From: CAZWMK01 sp964635065
GTDB lineage: Bacteria > Pseudomonadota > Alphaproteobacteria > Sphingomonadales > Sphingomonadaceae
DNA length: 15,760 bases
NCBI GenBank assembly: GCA_964635065.1
Contig: CAZWMK010000049.1
Span: forward strand, 1-15,760
Direction: 5' to 3'
A program made the position numbers and the translations under genes. Under the pieces are notes generated by a model. The model searched no databases. It had not been told where the DNA came from and worked only from the letters and a program-made list of their open reading frames with translations. Below are positions 1 to 6,708 of this stretch, piece after piece; within the stretch, counting starts at the first letter, position 1, and every line of letters begins with the position of its first letter.

Positions 1-54
1 AGCGCTACAATGGCATTGTAGAGGTCAGGGGTTCGATCCCCCTCGGCTCCACCA
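1..54 (+). tRNA. tRNA-Ala (anticodon GGC), 3' part, cut by window start
   Basis: Seen in sequence: the anticodon stem is CTACA (5-9) paired with TGTAG (17-21). It encloses the seven-base loop ATGGCAT, which places anticodon GGC at 12-14 and so decodes alanine GCC. The variable loop is AGGTC (22-26). The T arm is AGGGG, loop TTCGATC, then CCCCT (27-43). The 3' acceptor strand is CGGCTCC (44-50), followed by discriminator A and an encoded CCA (52-54). The 5' acceptor strand and most of the D arm lie outside the window. tRNA 3' ends are common integration targets, and the polysaccharide cluster starts about 200 bases downstream. I saw no second copy of this 3' end in the window. Confidence 0.95.
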
Positions 55-62
55 TGACCCTC

Positions 63-107
63 AAGGGCAAAGCTCACAGGAAAGACACCGACCACTCTTG
101 CCTTTTT
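63..107 (+). terminator. possible terminator of the tRNA gene
   Basis: AAGGGCAA (63-70) can pair with TTGCCTTT (98-105) through one G-T pair. The loop is 27 bases, and the T run 103-107 closes the 3' side. The long loop and short T tail make this a weak candidate. The alternative is an imperfect CCACT/AGTGG hairpin slightly downstream. Confidence 0.3.
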
Positions 108-190
108 CGTAGGCAGTGGCGGCCTCCTATTCCTTTCCATACGACAGACCAACGCACAGCCCTCGCACCTCGCGTTCATCGGCCAGAGAT

Positions 191-220
191 TTGAACCTAG
201 TTTCCAGATAAAGTTATAGT
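191..220 (+). promoter_or_regulatory. candidate sigma-70-type promoter for the polysaccharide cluster
   Basis: A -35-like TTGAAC (191-196) and a -10-like TATAGT (215-220) are separated by 18 bases. This would start transcription near 227 and leave a leader of about 34 bases before the TTG start codon of the first cluster gene. The stretch 55-260 holds no convincing gene, and this is the best promoter-like match I see in it. It was found by eye only. Confidence 0.4.
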
Positions 221-260
221 TAAATCAGCCACACGAAACGAGAAATGAAGGTCGCAGGCA

Positions 261-1190
261 TTGGATCCCGATTCAAATTGCGCATTGCAGTCCACTGATG
301 AGATTGACCTGAGGAAGTTGCTTTCCGCGATATGGATGCAACGTCGTCTAGTTTTTTTCACTTCTGCCGGGCTTCTGCTAATGTCGGCCTTATACCTGCA
401 TATGGCCACCTACAAATATAGCGCCTCGATGAAGGTCGTCCCCGTTGAGGATGCTAGCGCTCTGTCACGCGCGGGGGGACTAGCTGGCCTTGCCGCGATG
501 GCAGGCATGGAGTCCAATCAACCTGCCAGCAATTTCGACCTTTACGTTGACGGATTAACAGATCTTGAGACGACACGTCTGCTTGCGGCTGACCAGAAGA
601 TCATGCGCACAATATTCTCTGAAGAATGGGATGAGAAAAATCAGACCTGGCATCAACCAAGTGGTGCTGTACGCGCAGCCAAGCACACAATTAAAAAAAT
701 ACTCGGATACCCCGACACGCCATGGCGCGCACCTGACGCCGCCAGACTGAAATTATATCTCTCTGAAGAGATTGAGGTATCAACCGCGAAAAAATCGAAT
801 ATTATTACCATAAGCTATGAGAATCAGGATCCGCTTTTTGCGCGCCATTTGATCAGCCGCATGCATGAAGCGGTGGATACACGCCTGAGGAAACGGGCCA
901 TGCGCCGCGCGGACGCATCCATAGGATATGTCAACAGCAAGCTGCCGAGCGTTAGCGTTGCCGAGTATCGGCAAGCATTGGTTGACATGCTTTCAACGCA
1001 TGAGAAGCAGCGCATGCTTGCAAGCTCTGGCCTGCCGTTCGCTGCCGATCCGATCGCTCCGGCAGAAGTAAGCGCATCTCCTGTCACCCCAAAACCGGCG
1101 CTCGTAATTGGCCTATCCCTCATATCTGGAATAATGTTTTCAATATTAATCATTACGATGACAGCCATAAATACAATAAAAAATAAATAA
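261..1190 (+). CDS. Wzz/chain-length determinant family protein (polysaccharide co-polymerase)
   Basis: This is an inner-membrane protein expected to set polymer length with the Wzy polymerase. The 309-residue product has the Wzz plan: a short cytoplasmic N-terminus with the IDLRKLLSAIW segment (about 16-26), a first membrane helix (about 30-49), a large periplasmic domain, and a second helix (about 280-303) preceded by a proline-containing stretch (PVTPKPA). There is no Walker motif or C-terminal tyrosine tail, so it is not a fused Wzc-type kinase. The start is TTG at 261 with GAAGG at 248-252 as ribosome binding site. An in-frame stop at 246-248 prevents any start further upstream, and the next ATG (about 336) would cut into the conserved N-terminal segment. 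It leads the plus-strand operon. Base composition is more AT-rich than in the right-hand flanking genes, especially at the 3' end. The family call is firm; the polymer controlled is inferred from context. Confidence 0.85.
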   Translation: MDPDSNCALQSTDEIDLRKLLSAIWMQRRLVFFTSAGLLLMSALYLHMATYKYSASMKVVPVEDASALSRAGGLAGLAAMAGMESNQPASNFDLYVDGLTDLETTRLLAADQKIMRTIFSEEWDEKNQTWHQPSGAVRAAKHTIKKILGYPDTPWRAPDAARLKLYLSEEIEVSTAKKSNIITISYENQDPLFARHLISRMHEAVDTRLRKRAMRRADASIGYVNSKLPSVSVAEYRQALVDMLSTHEKQRMLASSGLPFAADPIAPAEVSASPVTPKPALVIGLSLISGIMFSILIITMTAINTIKNK

Positions 1191-1204
1191 GAGCAGTCAA
1201 CGCA

Positions 1205-1732
1205 ATGACAATGTCGAGATATTTCTTTTATTTAATTTTCCACTTGATCATCAGACATACGTTTGATTCCGGAAAACCATATTCACTTTTTTTTCCCAAA
1301 ATTAGAGCGTGGGTTGCCAAACAGTTTATTGTTAGCTGCGGAAAAAAAGTAGAAATTGGATCGCGCTGTAGTTTGTCAACCGACTTACGCATCGGATCAC
1401 GCTCTGGCATTGGCAACAACTGCCTGCTGCAAGCTGGCTGCACGTTGGGCGACGACGTCATGATGGGACCCGACGTCAAAATCTATACCAAAACTCATAA
1501 TTATTCCGCCATGGACCGCCCCATGCATGAACAGGGCATCAAATCCAATGCGGTAGTCATTGGAAATGATGTCTGGATAGGGGCCAACGTCATTATTCTG
1601 CCCGGTGTAACAGTCGGCGATCATTCCATTCTGGGAGCATCAGCAGTTGTGACGAAGCCCGTTCCTCCCTATTCAATCGTCGGCGGAAATCCTGCCAGAA
1701 TATTGAAAGATCGTCGTGAAAGTTTGGATTGA
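1205..1732 (+). CDS. left-handed beta-helix O-acyltransferase (hexapeptide-repeat family)
   Basis: Likely transfers an acetyl (or other acyl) group from acyl-CoA to a sugar of the repeat unit. The 175-residue protein shows hexapeptide-type repeats from about residue 50 onward (for example IGSRSGIGNN, LGDDVMMGPD, IGNDVWIGAN, ILPGVTVGDH). A loop carries TKTHNYS with a probable catalytic His98, as in maltose/galactoside acetyltransferase-like enzymes. It ends with the usual GGNPARIL motif (about 158-165). The N-terminus is hydrophobic (residues 5-17), perhaps a membrane-touching segment. The ATG at 1205 is followed by an in-frame ATG at 1211, either of which may start. It lies 14 bases after the wzz-like gene and overlaps the next gene by 17 bases, so translation is probably coupled. 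The 5' part is very AT-rich. The acceptor sugar cannot be told from sequence. Confidence 0.85.
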   Translation: MTMSRYFFYLIFHLIIRHTFDSGKPYSLFFPKIRAWVAKQFIVSCGKKVEIGSRCSLSTDLRIGSRSGIGNNCLLQAGCTLGDDVMMGPDVKIYTKTHNYSAMDRPMHEQGIKSNAVVIGNDVWIGANVIILPGVTVGDHSILGASAVVTKPVPPYSIVGGNPARILKDRRESLD

Positions 1733-2744
1733 TTTATCCAATTCGCCCCATGTCACCTTCTTCAGGCCAGTCATAGATCGGCTTCAAAGCAAGGGCGCTG
1801 ACGTCATTCTGACATATCGAGATTTTGCCGAAACCGCAGGGCTGGTGCGTGCGTCAGGATTGGAAGCGCAGTGCATAGGCGGACATGGCGGCAAAAGTCG
1901 TTACGCCAAAGCCCTCAACCTGATGAACAGGACAAGGGCGCTTGCGGCTTTTGCACGTGGCAAAGGCATATCTGTTGCAGTCAGTCATAACAGCTATTTC
2001 CAGATCATCGCTGCCCGCATGTCTGGCATTCCGGCGCTTACCCTGATGGATTATGAAGGCACGCCGGCAAATCATATCGCCTTTCGCCTGGCCAACCGCG
2101 TCTTGGTTCCTGCAAGTTTCCCCACATCCGCGCTGCGCAAATTTGGCGCCGCCGATGCGGTCGTCTATGACGGGATCAAAGAAGACATTTGTCTGGCAGA
2201 TTTTCAACCAGACCTTCTTTTCAGGTCGCGCCTGTTCGCCCAGATGAACCGAACGGATACAGGCGCAGCACTGGTTGTGCTGCGTACGCCCCCGACCCAG
2301 GCGCTGTACCATCGGCACGCCAATCCCCTTTTTCCGCGCCTTCTTGAACGCCTTGCCGCTATGCCGCAACACGCTGTGGTGGTCCTGCCGCGCTATCATG
2401 AACAACGGCAGGAAATCAGCGCGTCCTTCCCACAGTTTTACATGCCTGAGGCTCCATTGCCGGGCCTTGACCTTGTTCATGCGGCCGATCTGGTCGTGAG
2501 CGGGGGTGGATCGATGAATCGCGAAGCAGCAGCATTGGGCACACCAGCCGCCACCATTTTTGCGGGCGTACTGCCAGCCGTTGACCAACATTTGTGCGCG
2601 CGTGGCTTGATGCATCAGCTGCAAACGCCTGACGACGTTGACGCGCTGCTTATTCAACGAAAAATCGGACGGGATTTCAGGAGAAACCTCAAGCCCATTT
2701 CAACCCTGCTCGACGAAATTGAAAAGGTCGCAACAGGTGCGTGA
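1716..2744 (+). CDS. DUF354 family protein, probable GT-B-fold glycosyltransferase-like enzyme
   Basis: A 342-residue soluble protein that I recognise as DUF354, a family resembling MurG-type glycosyltransferases and UDP-GlcNAc 2-epimerases, with no settled biochemical role that I know of. It opens with MKVWIDLSNSPHV, the family's usual first strand. It carries the characteristic C-terminal nucleotide-binding-like segment ADLVVSGGGSMNREAAALGTP (residues 257-277). The start is GTG at 1716, inside the end of the upstream acyltransferase gene (17-base overlap), and the stop overlaps the start of the flippase gene. Position inside a Wzx/Wzy cluster suggests that it acts on a repeat-unit sugar, either as transferase or as sugar-nucleotide modifying enzyme; this is inference. 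Length is normal and no truncation is seen. Confidence 0.8.
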   Translation: MKVWIDLSNSPHVTFFRPVIDRLQSKGADVILTYRDFAETAGLVRASGLEAQCIGGHGGKSRYAKALNLMNRTRALAAFARGKGISVAVSHNSYFQIIAARMSGIPALTLMDYEGTPANHIAFRLANRVLVPASFPTSALRKFGAADAVVYDGIKEDICLADFQPDLLFRSRLFAQMNRTDTGAALVVLRTPPTQALYHRHANPLFPRLLERLAAMPQHAVVVLPRYHEQRQEISASFPQFYMPEAPLPGLDLVHAADLVVSGGGSMNREAAALGTPAATIFAGVLPAVDQHLCARGLMHQLQTPDDVDALLIQRKIGRDFRRNLKPISTLLDEIEKVATGA

Positions 2745-4014
2745 AATCCTGATCAGATATAAACATTACATCACAGTTTTAGCATTCACAGTCATAGGCC
2801 ATTTACTCGGCTTTGGCCGTGAGCTGGCATCAGCCTATTATTTAGGCGCAAGCGAACTGGCAGACGGCCTTGTCGTCGGACTTTTACCCTTGGTGCTTTT
2901 TGTCAGCATATTTGGCACGGGTTACGCCAATGCGGCCATGGTGCAGATAAGAAACCTCGACAATCCGACACGTGTCCGGCAAACGTTGCCCCCGATCATT
3001 ATTGTCTCCATCATCGCTTCCCCGCTACTTTACGCGAATAGCGCTTTGATCATCGACTTTCTGGCTCCCGGCCTGGGCCCAGAAGGCAAGCGCTTGGCCA
3101 TGCCCCTTGCAGCGGCTGCAGGTGCAAGTTTGCCATTTGTGATTTTCGCCGCCTGGGGCAAGGCATTACTGCAACTCGATGGGCATTTTGCCCGTGCATC
3201 CCTCGCAGACATCGCGCCAAATCTGGGCATGATAGCGGGCATAACCCTGCTATTCCATGTATACGGGTTCACCGGCTTGGCTCTGGGCGCCCTAGGCGGC
3301 TACATCGTTCAATGGATTATTTCAATAAAATCAATATTCTTTAATATAAAGCTGTCTGATTTTTTTAAATTACTATCTACAGACAATCTAGAAATTTACC
3401 GAAATACTTTTCTGGCCACTTTAAGCTATTCAGTCGTCTATGTTGAGCTCGTCGTCGACCGATATTTCGCATCCCTGGCTGGCGAAGGATCGATCGCTAC
3501 AATGAACTATGCACAGAAAATCATGGTTTTGCCATTACACACGCTATTTCTAGCCATTGGCACGGTGATTTTCCCAAAACTCATCACGGCAGCCACGCAG
3601 GCAGGCGGCCTTGACCGCGCTGCCAACCGTTTATACCGGGTGACACTGACGCTCGCCATTCCCGTAACACTCGGCGGCGTCCTGCTTGGACCTTGGGCGG
3701 CTAATCTGCTGCTCGGATATGGCAAACTGGCAGGCGATGGCGCTACTGATGTCGGCGTGCTGCTGCAAATCTACATGCTCGCCTTCATCCCGCTTGCCCT
3801 GGCGCAGGTCGCCACAAAAGTGCGTTACGCGGCCAATGATTTCAAGACGCCGCTAATAGCGGGCCTGAGCGCCGCCGGGATCAAACTTCTTGGCAGTGTC
3901 CTGTTATTCCAGTGGCTGGAACTGCCCGGTCTCATTCTGGCAACAGCCCTTGCAGCGGCTACAAATTGCAGCATTTTGATCTACTGGAGGCGCGGACGTG
4001 CTGACACTGAATGA
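2737..4014 (+). CDS. MurJ/MviN-type lipid-linked oligosaccharide flippase (Wzx role)
   Basis: A polytopic inner-membrane protein of the MOP superfamily, predicted to flip the undecaprenyl-linked repeat unit to the periplasm. It begins with a MurJ-like first helix region containing FGRELASAYYLGASELADGL and has about 12 hydrophobic segments. The reading frame is open from 2638, but I place the start at GTG 2737. This has AAGG at 2724-2727 nine bases upstream and gives a 425-residue protein that begins just before the first helix. It overlaps the DUF354 gene by only 8 bases; the 2638 start would overlap by 107 bases and add a non-membrane leader. It overlaps the next gene by 17 bases. Because peptidoglycan MurJ is normally encoded elsewhere, a Wzx-like duty in this cluster is the better reading. 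A very AT-rich patch lies inside the gene (about 3312-3420). Confidence 0.82.
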   Translation: MREILIRYKHYITVLAFTVIGHLLGFGRELASAYYLGASELADGLVVGLLPLVLFVSIFGTGYANAAMVQIRNLDNPTRVRQTLPPIIIVSIIASPLLYANSALIIDFLAPGLGPEGKRLAMPLAAAAGASLPFVIFAAWGKALLQLDGHFARASLADIAPNLGMIAGITLLFHVYGFTGLALGALGGYIVQWIISIKSIFFNIKLSDFFKLLSTDNLEIYRNTFLATLSYSVVYVELVVDRYFASLAGEGSIATMNYAQKIMVLPLHTLFLAIGTVIFPKLITAATQAGGLDRAANRLYRVTLTLAIPVTLGGVLLGPWAANLLLGYGKLAGDGATDVGVLLQIYMLAFIPLALAQVATKVRYAANDFKTPLIAGLSAAGIKLLGSVLLFQWLELPGLILATALAAATNCSILIYWRRGRADTE

Positions 4015-4963
4015 CATCGCGCATGTGTTTCGCAACCTCGCCCCAGCCTTGACCGAACTTGGCTACAAGCCGGAGATCACGCCCTTTACCTTTGCAAGGG
4101 CCAATCTCACGCCGGCGCGATTGTGGGCAACCGTAAGGGCTATTCGCAAGGCGCCGTTTGTATATGTGAACTATGCCTTGTTCGCATTTCTGCCGCGTCT
4201 GCTCGGCAAGCCATATGTCGTCCATTGTCACGGCACAGATGTGAGAGAAAACCTCTCCAACCGTTGGCGACTGCTCACACTCTATGGCCTGCGCGGCGCC
4301 CGCTGGATTTTCTACTCGACCCCCGATCTTGGTGATTGCTTGCCGCAGGAATGCAGATCGCGCGCAAGTTTCCTGCCCAATCCCATCTCGGAAAGTATTT
4401 TCACGCGCCCAGCAGCGGAACGGATCGACACGTCAGGCATCCACGTCTTTTTCATCAGCAAACAGGATCGGACCAAGGGGGTGGAGCATTTCGAAGCGAT
4501 AGCCGTCAAACTGGTGTCCGATCCACGTATTGATCGCGTCACCATGTTTGCTCACGGAAATGCGCACGATAAATGCTCTATAATGCACCGCAAGTTGCAA
4601 TATTTACCACCCTTGCAATATGAGGACATGATTGCAGCCTTAGACAAATGCGACATCGCCATTGGGCAGTTGCAGCTAGGCGTCATGGGCATGACCGAGT
4701 TGGAAGCGATGGCGCGGAGCAAGCCTCTTATCATGAAATTCGATTATGACAGCGCTTATGACGAACCACCTCCAATATGTAACGCAGCATGCTCGGAAGA
4801 GGCCCTATCTGCAATTGACAAGCTACTCTCAAACAAGAACCTGCGACTATCTTTTGGAAACAATGAACGAAATTGGACCAAGAAATACCACTCTGCTCAG
4901 TCTATTGCCAACCAACTCGCAATTCGCTTAAAAGCCTGCGGCTTACAGCCTTCAGCCATGTGA
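3998..4963 (+). CDS. glycosyltransferase, GT4-like (GT-B fold)
   Basis: Predicted cytoplasmic glycosyltransferase adding a sugar to the lipid-linked repeat unit. The 321-residue protein starts with LTLNDIAHVFRNLAPALTELG, a glycosyltransferase-like first strand and helix that is a little shorter than usual. It has the HCHGTDVR segment typical of the family (about residues 73-80). The donor-site motif region GMTELEAMARSKPLI lies near residues 231-245, where the glutamates match the family's E-x7-E region loosely. The GTG start at 3998 has a strong GGAGG (3986-3990) seven bases upstream, which decides this start. The first 17 bases overlap the flippase gene. The 3' third is more AT-rich than the 5' part. 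Donor and linkage are unknown. Confidence 0.82.
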   Translation: MLTLNDIAHVFRNLAPALTELGYKPEITPFTFARANLTPARLWATVRAIRKAPFVYVNYALFAFLPRLLGKPYVVHCHGTDVRENLSNRWRLLTLYGLRGARWIFYSTPDLGDCLPQECRSRASFLPNPISESIFTRPAAERIDTSGIHVFFISKQDRTKGVEHFEAIAVKLVSDPRIDRVTMFAHGNAHDKCSIMHRKLQYLPPLQYEDMIAALDKCDIAIGQLQLGVMGMTELEAMARSKPLIMKFDYDSAYDEPPPICNAACSEEALSAIDKLLSNKNLRLSFGNNERNWTKKYHSAQSIANQLAIRLKACGLQPSAM

Positions 4964-4973
4964 AAGTTCCAAA

Positions 4974-5579
4974 ATGGCCAATATTTTCATGCATCCCACC
5001 GCCGATGTCTCTGAGCATGCAGTGATCGGCGCAGGAACGAAGATATGGAATCTGGCTCAGATCCGAGAAAATGCGCGCATTGGTGAAGGCTGCATCATTT
5101 CAAAGAATGCCTACATCGATACAGGCGTTATCATCGGCAACAAGGTCAAAATACAGAATAACGTGTCTGTATACGCCGGTGTCACGATCGAGGATGAAGT
5201 ATTCGTTGGGCCAGCTGCAACTTTCACGAACGATTTTCGTCCCCGCGCCAACAACCCACAGTGGCAGATCACGCCTACGATTGTACGTCATGGCGCCTCG
5301 CTTGGCGCAAACTGCACGATTGTCTGCGGGACGACGATTGGCGAATATGCCATGATTGCCGCAGGTGCAGTCGTCACTGCTGACGTCGCGCCACACGCGC
5401 TGATGGCAGGAAATCCAGCGCGGCCCATTGGCTATGTATATCGTTGTGGCGCGCGGGTTCGCCCTGAACATTTCACGCGGCAGGCCACCGACGGCACGTT
5501 GATGTTCACCAACCCTGAAAGCGGCGAGAGCCTCGCACTGCCAGCATCTGGCGTGCGCATCGGCGCGTCACTGCGATAA
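4974..5579 (+). CDS. WbpD/WlbB-like sugar-nucleotide N-acetyltransferase
   Basis: Left-handed beta-helix acetyltransferase predicted to use acetyl-CoA to acetylate the 3-amino group of a UDP-2-acetamido-3-amino sugar. In 201 residues it shows repeated hexapeptides (VIGAGTKIWN, IGEGCIISKN, IGNKVKIQNN and later turns), the family signature VGPAATFTNDFRPRA (about 78-92), and the closing MAGNPARPIGYV. This combination is typical of WbpD/WlbB, rather than of O-acetyltransferases or serine acetyltransferase. It is followed directly by the aminotransferase and oxidoreductase that would supply its substrate, so the three genes form a pathway block. It lies 10 bases after the GT4 gene. Whether the substrate carries a 6-carboxylate (as for WbpD) is not shown by the sequence. 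Confidence 0.85.
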   Translation: MANIFMHPTADVSEHAVIGAGTKIWNLAQIRENARIGEGCIISKNAYIDTGVIIGNKVKIQNNVSVYAGVTIEDEVFVGPAATFTNDFRPRANNPQWQITPTIVRHGASLGANCTIVCGTTIGEYAMIAAGAVVTADVAPHALMAGNPARPIGYVYRCGARVRPEHFTRQATDGTLMFTNPESGESLALPASGVRIGASLR

Positions 5580-5602
5580 ACTTTCTCGAGAAAGAACCAA
5601 TC

Positions 5603-6706
5603 ATGATTGGCATGGCCAAGCCCGTAGTAGGCGAAGAAGAAATCAACGCCGTCGTTGAAGTCATGAAGTCCGGCATGCTCGCTGCCGGTCCTAAGGTGAC
5701 CGAGTTCGAACATGCCTTTTCAGACTATATCGGCATGCCTCATGGCGTAGCCAATGTGAATGGCACGACGGCCCTTCATATTGCCTTGCTCGCACTTGGC
5801 ATTGGCGAAGGTGACAAGGTGCTGACAACACCTTTTACCTTCATTGCTTCAAGCAATTCGATTCTTTTCAATCGTGCCGTTCCTGTTTTCATCGATATCG
5901 ACCCTGCAACCTATCTCGTCGAGCCGGAAGCGATCGAGACCTATCTCGAAAAGCATTACGAGCCATCGATGAAGGCGATCCTTGTCGTACACCTTTTCGG
6001 TCTGCCTTGTGACATGCCGCGCATCATGGAGATTGCCCAAAAATACAACCTCAAGGTCATCGAGGATTGCGCGCAAAGCCACGGCGCTGCAATTGGCGGT
6101 CGCAAGGCTGGCGCCTTTGGTGACGCATCCTGTTTCAGCTTCTACCCGACGAAGAACATGATGACCGGCGAGGGCGGCATCACCCTGTTCCGCGATGCAG
6201 AAACGGCGAAGATCGGTCGCAAATATGTCAATCATGGCCGCGTTGATCAGTATCTGCATGACGTACTTGGTTATAATTATCGCATGACCAGCATGTGCGC
6301 TGCGATCGGGATCGAGCAATTGAAACGGCTTGACGGATTCAATGCCAGGCGCCGCGCCAATGCCGCCATTTACGACAAGGCGCTGGCGGGACTTGACGGC
6401 ATCATCACCCCGCACGTCCCTGCCGGGCGCACGCATGTCTATCACCAATATACCATCCGCCTGGAAAAGCATGACCGCGCAGCCCTGCAAGCCTATCTTG
6501 CTGCACGGGACATCGGGAGCGCCGTGGTTTACCCATTCAGCATGAACGAGCAACCCTTCTACAAAGGGGCCTGCATCTATGACGATCTCAGCACAGCAGA
6601 GGCCGTCTCGCGCAAGGTCCTGTCACTTCCGGTCCACCCGATGCTGAAACCGGAGGAAGTCCAGCGCGTTGCCGATGCCGTAACTGCATTCGTACGCGGG
6701 AATTAA
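5603..6706 (+). CDS. DegT/DnrJ/EryC1/StrS PLP-dependent sugar aminotransferase (WbpE/GnnB-like)
   Basis: Converts a 3-keto sugar nucleotide to the 3-amino form, probably with glutamate as donor. The 367-residue protein has the family's landmarks: an N-terminal MAKPVVGEEEINAV stretch, NGTTALHIALLALGIGEGD with TPFTFIAS following, the aspartate of VIEDCAQSHGA for the cofactor nitrogen, and the Schiff-base lysine K184 in FYPTKNMMTGEGG. The C-terminal small domain is complete. ATG 5603 follows a GAGAAAG stretch; a second in-frame ATG at 5612 is possible. It is 23 bases downstream of the acetyltransferase gene and 2 bases upstream of the oxidoreductase gene, consistent with co-translation. Assignment to the 3-amino pathway rests on these neighbours. 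Confidence 0.9.
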   Translation: MIGMAKPVVGEEEINAVVEVMKSGMLAAGPKVTEFEHAFSDYIGMPHGVANVNGTTALHIALLALGIGEGDKVLTTPFTFIASSNSILFNRAVPVFIDIDPATYLVEPEAIETYLEKHYEPSMKAILVVHLFGLPCDMPRIMEIAQKYNLKVIEDCAQSHGAAIGGRKAGAFGDASCFSFYPTKNMMTGEGGITLFRDAETAKIGRKYVNHGRVDQYLHDVLGYNYRMTSMCAAIGIEQLKRLDGFNARRRANAAIYDKALAGLDGIITPHVPAGRTHVYHQYTIRLEKHDRAALQAYLAARDIGSAVVYPFSMNEQPFYKGACIYDDLSTAEAVSRKVLSLPVHPMLKPEEVQRVADAVTAFVRGN

Positions 6707-6708
6707 TC

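Noticed and set aside
55..260. Integrase or phage remnant next to the tRNA gene
   Set aside because: No frame in this stretch encodes anything resembling a recombinase, and no direct repeat of the tRNA 3' end was found by eye in the window.
245..298. Seventeen-codon ATG-started ORF overlapping the TTG start of the Wzz gene in another frame
   Set aside because: No recognisable product. Its first codons simply contain the GAAGG ribosome binding site of the Wzz gene, so it is more likely chance than a leader peptide.
1854..2657. Long minus-strand open frame (267 codons) opposite the DUF354 gene
   Set aside because: It mirrors a well-supported plus-strand gene and its translation resembles no family. 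The GC-rich coding strand easily leaves antisense frames open.
2638..2736. N-terminal extension of the flippase from ATG 2638
   Set aside because: It would overlap the DUF354 gene by 107 bases and adds a leader with no family resemblance. GTG 2737 has a good ribosome binding site.
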